From positions 11,599,203-11,663,202 of the forward strand of contig CM065189.1 of NCBI GenBank assembly GCA_033026295.1: DNA of 64,000 nucleotides. The letters are read 5' to 3'. Made by a program: the position numbers and the translations under genes. Under the pieces are notes generated by a model that had not been told where the DNA came from, did not search any database, and worked only from the letters and a program-made list of their open reading frames with translations. The DNA is from Channa striata. Taxonomy: Eukaryota > Chordata > Actinopteri > Anabantiformes > Channidae. Every line of letters starts with the position of its first letter. Within the stretch, counting starts at the first letter, position 1. Positions 35,201 to 43,317 of this stretch are shown here, piece by piece.

Positions 35201-38200
35201 ATTCTGCTCTGCTCAAAAAGAAAAGGATTAAAAAAAAGTTAAACCAACACAAATACGAAAAAAAAATCTTGATATCTGTCAATAAAGGTCAAAATAGACT
35301 TAAAGATGAATAACAGTAACTGCACAAAAAACAGCAGTAAAATGCTTAATCAGTAGTGACTATAGTGATGCCCAAAAGTTGGATGTGAGGATTTGACCAC
35401 GATAAAAATCAATATCAGTAGTGTTCTCAATATGTTTTAATAACACTCACAGGTCAAATGTACAATTAAAGTTTATGTTGTTTGAAGAAAGCAAATGGAG
35501 GTTGGTGTCCAATAATAATTTACTTATATCAAAAAGACTGTTTATCCTCAGTAGTGATGGTTGCACTTCAGGGCAAAGTGGTCATGAGCCTTTACACAGA
35601 CTTTTCTTTCAGTTCAGTCAGGACCCAACAGCACAGTTTTACCAACCACATCTGATCCAAGACCTCGTGCCACCACCACTCCCACTACCACCCCCACCAC
35701 TCCCACATCATCAGTGCACAGCAGTACAGCAGCTGCTTCACCGGTCAGGCTGGTCAACTCGGACAACCCCTGCTCAGGCAGAGTGGAGGTCTACAATGGT
35801 GGCCAGTGGGGGACAGTGTGTGATGATTTCTGGGACCTGAACGATGCCAACGTTGTGTGCAGACAGCTGGGCTGCGGCAGGGCTGGTTCAGCACTTTCAA
35901 ATGCAGTTTTTGGACGAGGCAGCGGACCTATCTGGTTGGATGATGTGGTTTGTTCAGGAAACGAATTGTCAGTAACAGACTGCAGACATCGAGGGTTTGG
36001 GGTCCACGACTGTGGTCACAATGAAGATGCCAGCATCATCTGTGAAGGTAAATGTTTATACTCAACGTTTATCAGTTAAAATTAAAAGAACTGTATTAAT
36101 TCTAGAAGAAAACTGTTTTGCATTTTTACAATTGTTCTCTGTTGACAAAGAAAGGGAGAAGAAAAATTCAAAATCTATAAAAAAAAAACAATTGGCAATG
36201 AAGATAAAAAACAGTTTAAGGACGAATGAAACCAAAGTGAATATTAAACAGTAGTGAAATGCAATGAAGAGTAGTGATTATGACAATGGTCAAAACTTTA
36301 ATGTGATAATGATAAAAATAGTAAAATAACAAATAACAATTAATAAAAATGCAGTTAACAGTCACAATAACATGCAGCTATGTCACGATACAGGGGAAAA
36401 GAACATGATAACTTTAATATCAATGTGTTGCACAACAATAACAAAAACTCTTATATCAAAAAATAAGCAGTGTTTATGCTCAGTAGTGATCAGTTCAGTA
36501 CAAGGTGAAGTGGTCTTGTGGGTTTACAGAGGCTTTTCTTTCAGTTCTAGCAGGACCCAACAGCACAGTTTTACCAAACACATCTGCTCCAGGACCTCAG
36601 AACATCACCACCTCCAGGATCACTCCCACATCGATAGTGGACAACAGTACAGCGGTCGAGGGACAGGTCCGTCTGGCCAATGGAGCAAACAGCTCCTGTT
36701 CTGGAAGAGTGGAGATCTTCCACCACGGCCAGTGGGGGACAGTCTGTGATGATGCCTGGGACTTGAACGATGCCGACGTGGTGTGCAGACAACTGGGCTG
36801 TGGCAGGGCTCGTTCAGCACTTTCAAACGCAGCTTTTGGACCAGGCAGCGGACCTATCTGGTTGGACTATGTCGTTTGTTCAGGAAACGAATCATCAGTA
36901 ACAGACTGCAGACATCGACGGTTTGGGGTCCACAACTGTCGTCACAGTGAAGATGCCAGTGTTGTTTGTAGTAGGTTTTATTTTATATGTTGACATTTTT
37001 AAAATATTTTTTAAATAATAATAATAAAATGTATTAGATGTTTCCATTTTGGGCACAATTGTTTTTGTTTTTACAATTTCAATTTTCATGTCACACACTT
37101 AAGGTCAGCATCCACTCCAGGCTTTTCAACTTATTTGTGACCATGACAAACTTCAAGTCGGGCTGGATTTGTCTGCTGCGAAATTTTTCAGTTTAAACGC
37201 ATTCTCTGGCAACTTGGCAGCCGGCAACTGTTCCTGGGTCCGACTTCATAATGATGTAGTTTGGTATGAAGTGGAGGCACGTGCAGGTGTCTGTGGGAAC
37301 ATATTGAAGGTAAGCCTTGACAGATTTTTTTTCACTGTAAGACAGATAAGCATCATGTTTGTAAAATGATTTTTTGTTGTTGTGTTTGTTTAGTCTTTTT
37401 GTACAATCTGAGGCACATGACTCAGCTATATGAATCATTAGTCTAGCGTGTCCAATAACATTTCCACAGGTTCATTGATCTACTGGGTCAATTTCTGGTT
37501 AGTTTGTATTGTGATTGGTATGTAAGTTGAACACCAAAGGTGGAGCAGTGGACTGGACCGTAATGATGAATGGACAACAGACTAATAGCAGGCATGCGAA
37601 TATTGACTAGCAAGTAGATGGTGAGGAGAAAATAAGTTTTATTAACTAAAAAGTAGCAATACTGATAAGCAAAGTTTGCTTTGAATCTAGAAAATATACA
37701 TTGGGAAATTAGGGCTAAATACTAAGGGCAGAGAGCTGAGGTGGTGACACAAATTCAGACAAGGTGGTGGCTGACTATGTGTCGAGGGAAGGTGCACAAC
37801 AGGGATTCAGGTGGTGTTCCAATAGTTAATATTCACTGAGGTGGGTGTGGGTCTGAGAAGGTGCACAGGGAGCAGGTAATACATGGAGACAAGAAATATC
37901 AGTGTGGAAAATGTCCTGGGGCAACAGGGGAATGTATAAAAGTAGTGAGGGAGTAAAATAACTAGTTGTGAGAGATCATTACTAAGGAATTGTGGGAAAA
38001 TAAACTGTAACGTAAGCAAGTGCAAGTCACTTGCCAATAGAGAGAAGTAGAGAAATGGCGAGAGAGACAGCAGGACCTTGGATGTGATATGAAGAGTCAG
38101 TGAGCAGAATGGGGACAGATAAGACATTGGAGCAAAAGGAAAAAATCTAGGACTGGGGGATCTTGTCCATATGCTTAAAAAAGAAGCCACACTTTCTACT

Positions 38201-41200
38201 TTCTAGCTTCTAACATCCTAATTCACTGATGTTTAGAGTTTGCAGTGAATCTGGAATATTGGGGAGTAACTTTTCAGGAGTACCTGGTATCCTGAACAAT
38301 GCTCCACTAAATGTTCTTCAAGCATCTTATTTTGGCCAGTGGATCTTCTGTTTGCAGACCTCTTGTACTAACTGTCCTGCCATATACATAACCTTTTATA
38401 TATTTACAATTGGTCATTGAATGTACCGTATTTCCCGCACTATATCGCGCACCAAATTATAACGCGCACCTTCAATGAATGGCCTATTTTAAAACCTTTT
38501 CCATATATAAGGTGCACCGCATTGAATGTCAACAAAAGAGTCAGATAAGTTAGTCAAACTTTATTAATAGAGTACAAACCAGCCTTCTGCCAACTCCGTT
38601 CACTCCCAAAATGAATAAAGTGACGTAGTATTTTCGTGACACAGTTTACCTTTTAACAACAGCAAGGTACAACAGGTAGTGCAACATTTTTATCACGTAG
38701 TGGAGGGAACTTTTCCTCGATTCAGTAAACACGTAAAAGAAACAGTCTGATACCGTTACGGTAAATCAAACATTAGTGCAATCACAATATAGTAACTCTC
38801 GAAATAGTGCAAAGCAATAACAATAAGTCAACATTGTTCAAATGTTAATGTCCATATTAACAATATAACCAACCTTGTTCAGCTGTGAACACACAAACAC
38901 GTAAAGCTCACTTTCAGTTCATTCCTCATTAACAAATCCCTCGAATTCTTCGTCCTCAGTGTCTGAATTGAAAAGTTGGGCGAATACGGCCTCCAACATG
39001 CCTGGCTCCGTCTCGTCACAGTCATTATTAGTGTCGCTGCTGTGGTCTGGCAGTTCAGTGACAATTCCTGCCTTCCTGAAAGCTCGGACCACAGTTGACA
39101 CTGATATGTCAGCCCAGGCATTTACGATCCACTGGCAGATCGCGGCGTATGTTGTTCGGCGCTGTCTCTTCGTCTTGGTGAACGTGTGTTCGCCTTCTGT
39201 CATCCACTGCTCCCACGCAGTTCGCAGTCTAGCTTTGAATGCCCTGTTGAAACCAATATCTAGCGGCTGGAGTTCTTCTGTTAATCCACCCGGAATGATG
39301 GCCAGCACTGAATTAGTGTGCTTCACCTGTTTTTTGACACCATCGGTGATATGGGAGCGCATGGAGTCGTAGATCAATAGGGACGGAGCTGTGTGAAAAA
39401 AGCCACCTGGTCTCTTGATGTAAATTTCTCTCAACCACTCACTCATCTTTTCTTCATCCATCCATCCCTTCGAGTTAGCTTTGATGACGACGCCGGCTGG
39501 AAAGTTTTCTTTTGGCACAGTCTTTCTCTTGAAAATAACCATGTGTGGAAGTTTCTGGCCATTAGCCTGGCTGGCGAGAACTACAGTGAAGGATGCCTTC
39601 TCATTCCTGGTGGTGCGAACATTCACCGTATGTGTTCCCTTTTTATCGACAGTGCGGTTCACAGGAATATCAAAGGTGAATGGAACCTCGTCCATGTTGA
39701 TGATGTGCTCTGGCAGGATCTTTCTTTCAGTGATCTTGCTTTTGCAGTATGCGCGGAAAGTGGCCAGCTTTTGGCAGTTGCTGCGAAACAGTAGTTCGTG
39801 TGCGGATGGAGAGATTACGTCTTTTCATAAACCTCATGCACCAAGAATGACCGCCTCTAAAGTCATCGAGGTTAAGTTTGCGTGCTAGCACTGTTGCTTT
39901 CATTCGAATAGTGACTGTAGAGACACTTCTACCTGCTGTTCTCTGTTCAACAACCCACTGTTCGAGTTTGTCCTCCAACTGTGGCCATCTCGCTTTGTTC
40001 CCTCGGAAACTCTTTTGAGTCTTCTTTACTTGGCGCAGGTCATCTTGTTGCTTCCTCCAATTCCGCACCATTGATTCGTTAACATTGAATTCTCTAGCTG
40101 CTGCTCTATTCCCATGTTCTACTGCGTGACTGATAGCCTCGAGTTTAAACTCGGCGTCGTAAGCGTGTCTCTTGATAGGAGCCATTTTGGGGTCTTTACA
40201 CACACAAATGAAAACACACGCTTCGTGCAGTCATAAATCCCACCATGCACCGCACGCTACTTCTTCTACGGGAGAAAGTGGAGTCGGTGGCTGATTCTCA
40301 CCTGTTGCGGCTCAATATTGATAGATATATAAGGCGCTCCGCATTATAAGTCGCCCTGTCGGGTTTTGAGAAAATTTAAGGCTTTTAGGTGCGCTTTATA
40401 GTGCGGGAAATACGGTACTCTGAATTTGAATGTCTCTTTATTACCACTGTAAGCAGCACGGGGTTATAGGAAAGTTCAATTAATTATCTTTTTCCCAAGG
40501 AACCCAAGTGTGGTCCTTTCTGTAAATGTCTATACTTACCAGTTGATATAATCATTTAACTGTGTCACAACTTAATCATTCTCTTTTTTCAGACCAACCG
40601 CACACATGCCATCTACTCCAACAGTTTATTTATTTATCCAAATGGCAATGAATCCTTCACCATTCCTTTGAGTATTCCTTTCTCCTGTGCTTATCCTCTC
40701 AACACTGACACAAGCCTGAATGTGGCTATTAGACCTCTTCCATCGTAAGTCGCCTTTACTTTGTGGTCAATTAAAGTTTTAAAGTTTTACAATAAAGTTG
40801 TAAAGCCAGTGGTTTGGTCTGTCACAACCCCTTGAAACCTCAGACATCTTTGTAAGAATGTATCTGAACAGTGTTACTCATTTGGCGCCCATCAAACACC
40901 ACTTTCATGTTTTCTGAAACTTTATGTGATCCTTAAACATTACATTTGTAAGTTGATGTAAGTTATCAGGTTTCATAGCGAGCTGAAAAAGCTAGCCATT
41001 AGGAGGTGAAGAGTTTCCATGTCCAACATGGTTGGATGTTCCTGACATCCAATTGCCATTTTCTTTACAGGCTGGAAGGTGGATTGTCAGGTTCAGGCAC
41101 CAAACCCACTGCCTCCATGTCCCTCTTCCGTAACTCCAACTTTCTGGAGGTTTATCCAGCAGGTGAGGTCACCCTTCCAGTGGGTGCACCTCTGTACGTG

Positions 41201-41869
41201 GGGGTTTCTGTGGAAGAGAGAGATTCAAGCTTTGCAGTTGTTTTGGAGGACTGCTACGCAACTCACTCATCAAACCCTAATGATCCCATTCGGAACTTTC
41301 TCATCCAAAACAAGTAAGGTCTCCTGAGCTGCAGCACGTTTTATGGGAAAAGTTCAATCTACTGTGATGTATAATGGCCCTGATGTAATGCTTTCTTTGC
41401 TTTGCCAGGTGCCCCACTGACCGTCAACAGGTTTCTGTGTTTGAGAATGGCTCATGCCTCCAGGCTCGTTTCTCTGCTCTGTTTTTCCTGTTCAATAACA
41501 AATATCAAGCCATTTATCTTCACTGCAGCCTGAGCCTGTGTGACCAGAGGAGTTCGTCCTGTGTTCCAGTAAGTCACACATTTCACTGCATCAATCTGTG
41601 TCATCAGTCCATATTCAGAGCTTCCTAAAACTGGTTTTAATTGTATCTCTTATTTTTTCCACCCTCTTCCATCTTGTAGTCTTGCAGAAGTAGGAGAAAT
41701 CGCTCTGCGCCCAGGTCTGCTCCTCTGAAGCCCATCACTATTGGACCAATCACTTGTGAGTATCAATAATAAACTTGTGTTAGGACTGATGACTCAGCAC
41801 AATAATCTATATACAATTAATAACCAAGTTTGTTTTTTGTCTTCTTTAGGGGACAAGGCACCTAAGTGA
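17177..41869 (+). CDS. DMBT1-like secreted protein with a tandem SRCR array and ZP domain ('gene B')
   Basis: Signal-peptide exon (CDS 17177-17252), nineteen SRCR exons from 19259 to 36970, then six ZP exons: 37104-37309, 40593-40744, 41071-41313, 41409-41568, 41680-41755, 41850-41869. Every junction keeps phase. Skipping the two frameshifted SRCR exons (29041-29516 and 30940-31415) gives 7,542 nt, 2,513 residues, with seventeen SRCR domains; including either exon truncates the protein. Three SRCR classes occur: short without linker (105 codons), VEGQVRLANGANSS-class (142 codons), and alternating X and Y units (143 and 145 codons). The ZP module has the same furin-like site and secreted tail as gene A. 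Likely a large secreted polymerising SRCR protein of the DMBT1 group. Copy number may be misassembled because units are almost identical. Confidence 0.8.
17755..17880 (+). repeat. Short interspersed repeat remnant
   Basis: TACAGTCATATGCAAAAGTT and the following AT-rich sequence resemble the end of fish Tc1/Tigger-like nonautonomous elements. It is cut off by the RTE fragment that follows. Confidence 0.35.
17882..18795 (-). mobile_element. RTE-type LINE fragment, endonuclease region only
   Basis: Three overlapping minus-strand frames (18768-18553, 18617-18363, 18400-17885) form one broken APE-type endonuclease: VDVLCVQETRW, NVVSGYAPQVG, VGADFNGHVG and VDYILCRR blocks are all recognisable. Frameshifts separate them. 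The reverse transcriptase that should follow is missing, so this copy lost its 3' part, unlike the usual 5' truncation. It lies in the intron before the first SRCR exon of gene B. Confidence 0.8.
19007..19072 (+). pseudogene. Truncated X-type linker exon (orphan)
   Basis: After an acceptor-like TTTTCTTGCAG the sequence encodes the start of an X-type linker (LAGPNSTVLPNTSAPGPQNI). At about 19073 it runs into intron-type sequence (TGAAGATTTGCTGAGGAAC) normally found after an SRCR exon, and reaches a stop. The SRCR half and donor are missing. It is the 5' scar of a deletion or unequal crossover. Confidence 0.7.
19259..19573 (+). CDS. Gene B SRCR exon 1
   Basis: 105 codons, phase 1-1, no linker; CDDDWD variant, SKAAFGPGSGS, eight cysteines. 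First copy of a 523-bp tandem triplication. Confidence 0.83.
19782..20096 (+). CDS. Gene B SRCR exon 2
   Basis: 105 codons, phase 1-1. Almost identical to SRCR exon 1, with flanking introns equally similar; offset exactly 523 bases. Confidence 0.83.
20305..20619 (+). CDS. Gene B SRCR exon 3
   Basis: 105 codons, phase 1-1, offset 523 bases from exon 2. The 5' half matches exons 1 and 2. The 3' half (CDDGWN, GSARSALSSAAFGPGSGP) matches SRCR exons 5, 7 and 9, and so does the following intron, so it bridges the two array types. Confidence 0.83.
20983..21318. mobile_element. Solo-LTR-like insertion
   Basis: 336 bases beginning TGTAACTGTG and ending CCGTGACA. The equivalent intron positions after SRCR exons 5 and 7 (near 23975 and 25980) lack it, which acts as an empty site, although about 55 bases of host intron are also missing here. 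No coding sequence. Confidence 0.55.
21480..22224 (-). mobile_element. Second LTR-like insertion
   Basis: About 745 bases inserted where the later copies read straight from TTAGCTATTAGTTT to ATCTAACTTAC (near 24190 and 26200). It ends GACCGTGACA on the plus strand, like the insertion at 20983-21318. Read on the minus strand it starts TGTCACGGTC. No reverse transcriptase or gag frame is seen. Confidence 0.5.
22662..23087 (+). CDS. Gene B SRCR exon 4 (VEGQVRLANGANSS class)
   Basis: 142 codons, phase 1-1; acceptor TTCCTTTCAG. The linker carries sequon NST; the domain has CDDSWDLTDAQVVC, GRVLSAPQSAHFGQG and CSHRGFGSHNC, with eight cysteines. This class diverges clearly from the neighbouring exons. 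Confidence 0.84.
23325..23639 (+). CDS. Gene B SRCR exon 5
   Basis: 105 codons, phase 1-1, no linker; SVTGCRHRRFGVHNC variant, eight cysteines. Forms a pair with exon 4 that is repeated as a unit. Confidence 0.83.
24627..25052 (+). CDS. Gene B SRCR exon 6 (VEGQVRLANGANSS class)
   Basis: 142 codons, phase 1-1, 1,965 bases after exon 4 and nearly identical to it. The acidic HNED segment near the last cysteine has become HNEG. Confidence 0.84.
25290..25604 (+). CDS. Gene B SRCR exon 7
   Basis: 105 codons, phase 1-1, 1,965 bases after exon 5. Eight cysteines intact. Confidence 0.83.
26630..27055 (+). CDS. Gene B SRCR exon 8 (VEGQVRLANGANSS class)
   Basis: 142 codons, phase 1-1, 2,003 bases after exon 6. 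The 38-base difference from the previous period equals a deletion in the intron after exon 5 (about 23964). HNEG variant as in exon 6. Confidence 0.84.
27293..27607 (+). CDS. Gene B SRCR exon 9
   Basis: 105 codons, phase 1-1. The end switches to ASIICEG and the following intron is of Y-type (AATGTTTATATTCAATG), so this exon joins the ~2-kb array to the X/Y array. Confidence 0.83.
28112..28540 (+). CDS. Gene B SRCR exon 10 (X-type)
   Basis: 143 codons, phase 1-1. Linker with sequons NST, NIT and, next to the domain, NSS; VEIFHHGQW, eight cysteines; one change LGCSR where others have LGCGR. Confidence 0.84.
29041..29516 (+). pseudogene. Gene B SRCR exon 11 (Y-type), one-base frameshift
   Basis: 476 nt instead of the 477 expected for its linker length. 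The G run after CCAGT (about 29277-29281) has four Gs where all intact copies have five. Reading through the shift gives a TGA about ten codons later (at ACTTGA, near 29307). The frame after the shift (29276-29516) is otherwise a perfect Y-type SRCR domain and the splice sites look normal. If spliced in, the protein would truncate; skipping it preserves the frame. Confidence 0.8.
30011..30439 (+). CDS. Gene B SRCR exon 12 (X-type)
   Basis: 143 codons, phase 1-1, 1,899 bases after exon 10 and nearly identical; LGIGVHNC variant (F to I). Eight cysteines. Confidence 0.84.
30940..31415 (+). pseudogene. Gene B SRCR exon 13 (Y-type), same one-base frameshift
   Basis: 476 nt. It carries the same four-G run (about 31176-31180) as exon 11, 1,899 bases upstream, with the same downstream stop. 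The shared lesion means the duplication copied it, or gene conversion or assembly collapse made the two alike. Confidence 0.8.
31907..32335 (+). CDS. Gene B SRCR exon 14 (X-type), first cysteine lost
   Basis: 143 codons, phase 1-1. The first SRCR cysteine is Phe (NSSFSGRVEIF, codon TTT for TGT). Seven cysteines remain, leaving the fourth without its usual group-B partner. Confidence 0.83.
32836..33270 (+). CDS. Gene B SRCR exon 15 (Y-type, intact)
   Basis: 145 codons, phase 1-1. The G run has five Gs, so this is the intact counterpart of exons 11 and 13. Shorter Thr/Pro linker (about 13 codons of ACC/ACT/CCC). Eight cysteines; GMARSAPSKAAFGRG variant. Confidence 0.84.
33765..34193 (+). CDS. 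Gene B SRCR exon 16 (X/Y hybrid), first cysteine lost
   Basis: 143 codons, phase 1-1. The first half is X-type (X linker, NSSFSG, VEIFHHGQW). The second half is Y-type (GMARSAPSKAAFGRG, HRGFGVHDCGHNEDASIICEG), followed by a Y-type intron. The next exon is only 919 bases on, where a full X+Y unit takes about 1,860-1,900. It is a recombinant from an unequal crossover inside the domain between about 33955 and 34025. Confidence 0.84.
34684..35112 (+). CDS. Gene B SRCR exon 17 (X-type), first cysteine lost
   Basis: 143 codons, phase 1-1. NSSFSG variant again; also NDADVV where others have NDANVV, and APLNAAFG. Confidence 0.83.
35613..36047 (+). CDS. Gene B SRCR exon 18 (Y-type)
   Basis: 145 codons, phase 1-1, short Thr/Pro linker; CDDFWD, GRAGSALSNAVFGRG. 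Eight cysteines. Confidence 0.84.
36545..36970 (+). CDS. Gene B SRCR exon 19 (X-type, last of the array)
   Basis: 142 codons, phase 1-1. It is one codon shorter because the GAA before the donor is lost; the donor is GTAGGT at 36971. Unique changes: WLDYVVC where all others have WLDDV, and HNCRHSED where others have HNCGH. The first cysteine is present. Confidence 0.8.
37104..37309 (+). CDS. Gene B ZP exon 1
   Basis: 206 nt, phase 1 to 0, same length as gene A exon 6; acceptor CACTTAAG (weak tract), donor GTAAGC. Encodes QAFQLICDHDKLQVGLDL, NCSW and AGVCGN. More diverged from gene A than ZP exon 3. Confidence 0.8.
38919..39695 (-). pseudogene. Pogo-type transposase, DDE catalytic half
   Basis: 258 codons, a DDE_1 superfamily catalytic domain. 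Candidate catalytic residues are visible: MDEVPF (first Asp), LLIYDSMRSH (second Asp) and LQPLDIGFN (third Asp). The tail is acidic (DTEDEEFEGF). It is separated from the N-terminal half by one frame break, so a full protein is not encoded as read. The domain has no internal stop. Confidence 0.78.
39727..40203 (-). pseudogene. Pogo-type transposase, N-terminal half
   Basis: 158 codons from ATG 40203. Contains a psq/CENP-B-like DNA-binding region (YDAEFKLEAISHAVEHG, AAREFNVNESMVRNWRKQ) and a second CENP-B-type helix-turn-helix region (WVVEQRTAGRSVSTVTI, WCMRFMKR). The frame ends at a shift near 39750: the same strand continues the family's sequence in another frame (FRAYCKSKITERKILPEHI). Confidence 0.75.
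40593..40744 (+). CDS. Gene B ZP exon 2
   Basis: 152 nt, phase 0 to 2; acceptor CTTTTTTCAG, donor GTAAGT. THAIYSNSLFIYP and IPFSCAYPLNTD as in gene A. Confidence 0.83.
41071..41313 (+). CDS. Gene B ZP exon 3
   Basis: 243 nt, phase 2 to 2; acceptor CTTTACAG, donor GTAAGG. Differs from gene A exon 8 by a single coding change (CYATH for CYTTH). Confidence 0.85.
41409..41568 (+). CDS. Gene B ZP exon 4
   Basis: 160 nt, phase 2 to 0; acceptor TTTGCCAG, donor GTAAGT. It has the four expected ZP-C cysteines plus an extra one (NGSCLQ where gene A has NGSSLK), so the ZP domain here has eleven cysteines. Confidence 0.84.
41680..41755 (+). CDS. Gene B ZP exon 5
   Basis: 76 nt, phase 0 to 1. SCRSRRNRSA basic cleavage site and ITIGPIT patch, the same as gene A except Lys to Arg after SAP. 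Confidence 0.82.
41850..41869 (+). CDS. Gene B ZP exon 6, terminal exon
   Basis: Completes Trp and adds DKAPK, then TGA at 41867-41869; identical to gene A. Confidence 0.8.
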
Positions 41870-42510
41870 GCTGGCAACATAAAGAAATGATACAAACACA
41901 TTCTACTCTATATTGTCATAGGCTGTTGTATTAATCAGCTTTTTTTATTCATGAGATTTAAATTCAAAAATTGTATAATTTAAAATTAATCTCACATTGT
42001 TCATTACACATTCCACTTACATTTGTAATTGTTATTGAACAACAATCAGAAATAAGGTAGTTACATGATTTTATAGTATATTAGTTTTAAAATTAAGGTA
42101 CTGATTTTAATCAAAAGTAAACCTTTTTCTTTTCATTTAATTAGACTTTTTTATTTTATACAATAAACTCCTGATCGTGTGTGCAAGTCATATTAAATCT
42201 CTGTCTTATTAACCCATACATATATTATCAGCTCTTTTAAAAGTAGGAACAGCAGCAAAAAACTGCCAAGTTAACACATCATGGATTTACATTAGACTAA
42301 AATTTCTTGCAGATAGACACAGTGTCCAAAGAATAAATGATTTTGATAACCCCTAACTTCTCCTCTGGCAAAACCATAAGGTTGATGGAATGAAATGTCT
42401 TTACAACTTTTGACATGAATCAAAGCACCGTGCAGAGTCTTGGATGCCGATGGTAGACTTAATCTATGTAAAGAAAATTTATTTTTTACAGACAGACTCA
42501 AGCATCATAA
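41870..42510 (+). terminator. 3' UTR of gene B with poly(A) signal
   Basis: AATAAA at 42162-42167. Homology with the 3' flank of gene A runs to about 42510 and then stops, marking one edge of the duplicated block. Confidence 0.6.
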
Positions 42511-42534
42511 ATAATGGCACCCCCAGATGTGGAT

Positions 42535-42720
42535 GACGTACTTAAAAATTTGTACTTAAGTAATAGTTCAAATACATAAAAAAGTACTTTCTGTTAACCG
42601 ACTGTTCTTATTAAGTCAGAGTAAGCAAGTACATCCTTAAAGTATTAAAAGTAAAAATATTGACTACTATCTGTCCCTTTATTTGGACCAAAGCTGCTTT
42701 ATGTTTTTGGGGGTGTGGGG
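42535..42720. repeat. Fish interspersed repeat (ACTTAAGTA-rich)
   Basis: Repeated short motifs such as TACTTAAGTAA, AAAAGTAC and AAAGTATTAAAAGT are typical of a nonautonomous DNA element common in percomorph fish. Ends cannot be set. Confidence 0.45.
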
Positions 42721-43317
42721 CAGGTTCCAGTGTTAACTTGTGGGCTAACATGAGACTAATGGTAATGAACATGAACAATAGTTAAGGCTGCCTTAGTTAT
42801 ATCTGTTGCTTTTGCATTTTTTTCTGAACTACTCATTGTAACACAACGTAGTGACAGTAACGGTCTAAAATAGTATTTGCTCTGTAATTTCTAGAATAAA
42901 TCCTCAGAAACAACCACTGATAAAATTTCAGAGAACAAAGATTGAATCAGTTAATCATATGAATGTATAAATCAACAATAACCACTCTGCTAGCACACCT
43001 ATGATACATGTTTACCTCTTCTTTCTAAAATAAATTTCCTTTATGCCTTCTTACTCAAGCTCTCTGTGCTCTAAAATCTTCTACCTCACCCAGACATACA
43101 TGTTTTGCCCAGTAACCTTTATAGAATGTTCTACCGTAACACTATTTTCTTCTCTAAACACAGGTGACATTAACTAAAAAGGACTTTTTGTGTTCTGTGC
43201 AGCTCACAGCTCCCAATAACACACACACAACTGTTTGGTTGAACAGTGACGTTTTTTCACCGTCTACCACCTTCTCTAGCGACTCGGACACTTTTACTAC
43301 ATATCAGCAAATCAGCT

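Larger units (their letters stand above)
38426..40415 (-). mobile_element. Pogo/Tigger-type DNA transposon, 1,990 bp, with intact ends
   Basis: Terminal inverted repeats begin CCGTATTTCCCGCACTATA at both ends and are flanked by TA (38424-38425 and 40416-40417), the target duplication expected for pogo/Tc1-class elements. Two minus-strand frames together cover a transposase. It sits in the gene B intron between ZP exons 1 and 2; gene A has no counterpart there. Confidence 0.88.

Noticed and set aside
22662..36970. CRISPR-like interpretation of the regularly spaced repeats
   Set aside because: The units are 0.5-2 kb, contain coding exons and introns, and lie in a eukaryotic gene.
37104..37110. 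Acceptor GGTCAG at 37108 for gene B ZP exon 1
   Set aside because: It would put the exon in a frame that stops at TGA within ten codons; the AG at 37102-37103 keeps the ZP frame and matches gene A.
38959..39888. Plus-strand frames across the pogo element
   Set aside because: They are antisense to the transposase, whose catalytic motifs are clear on the minus strand.
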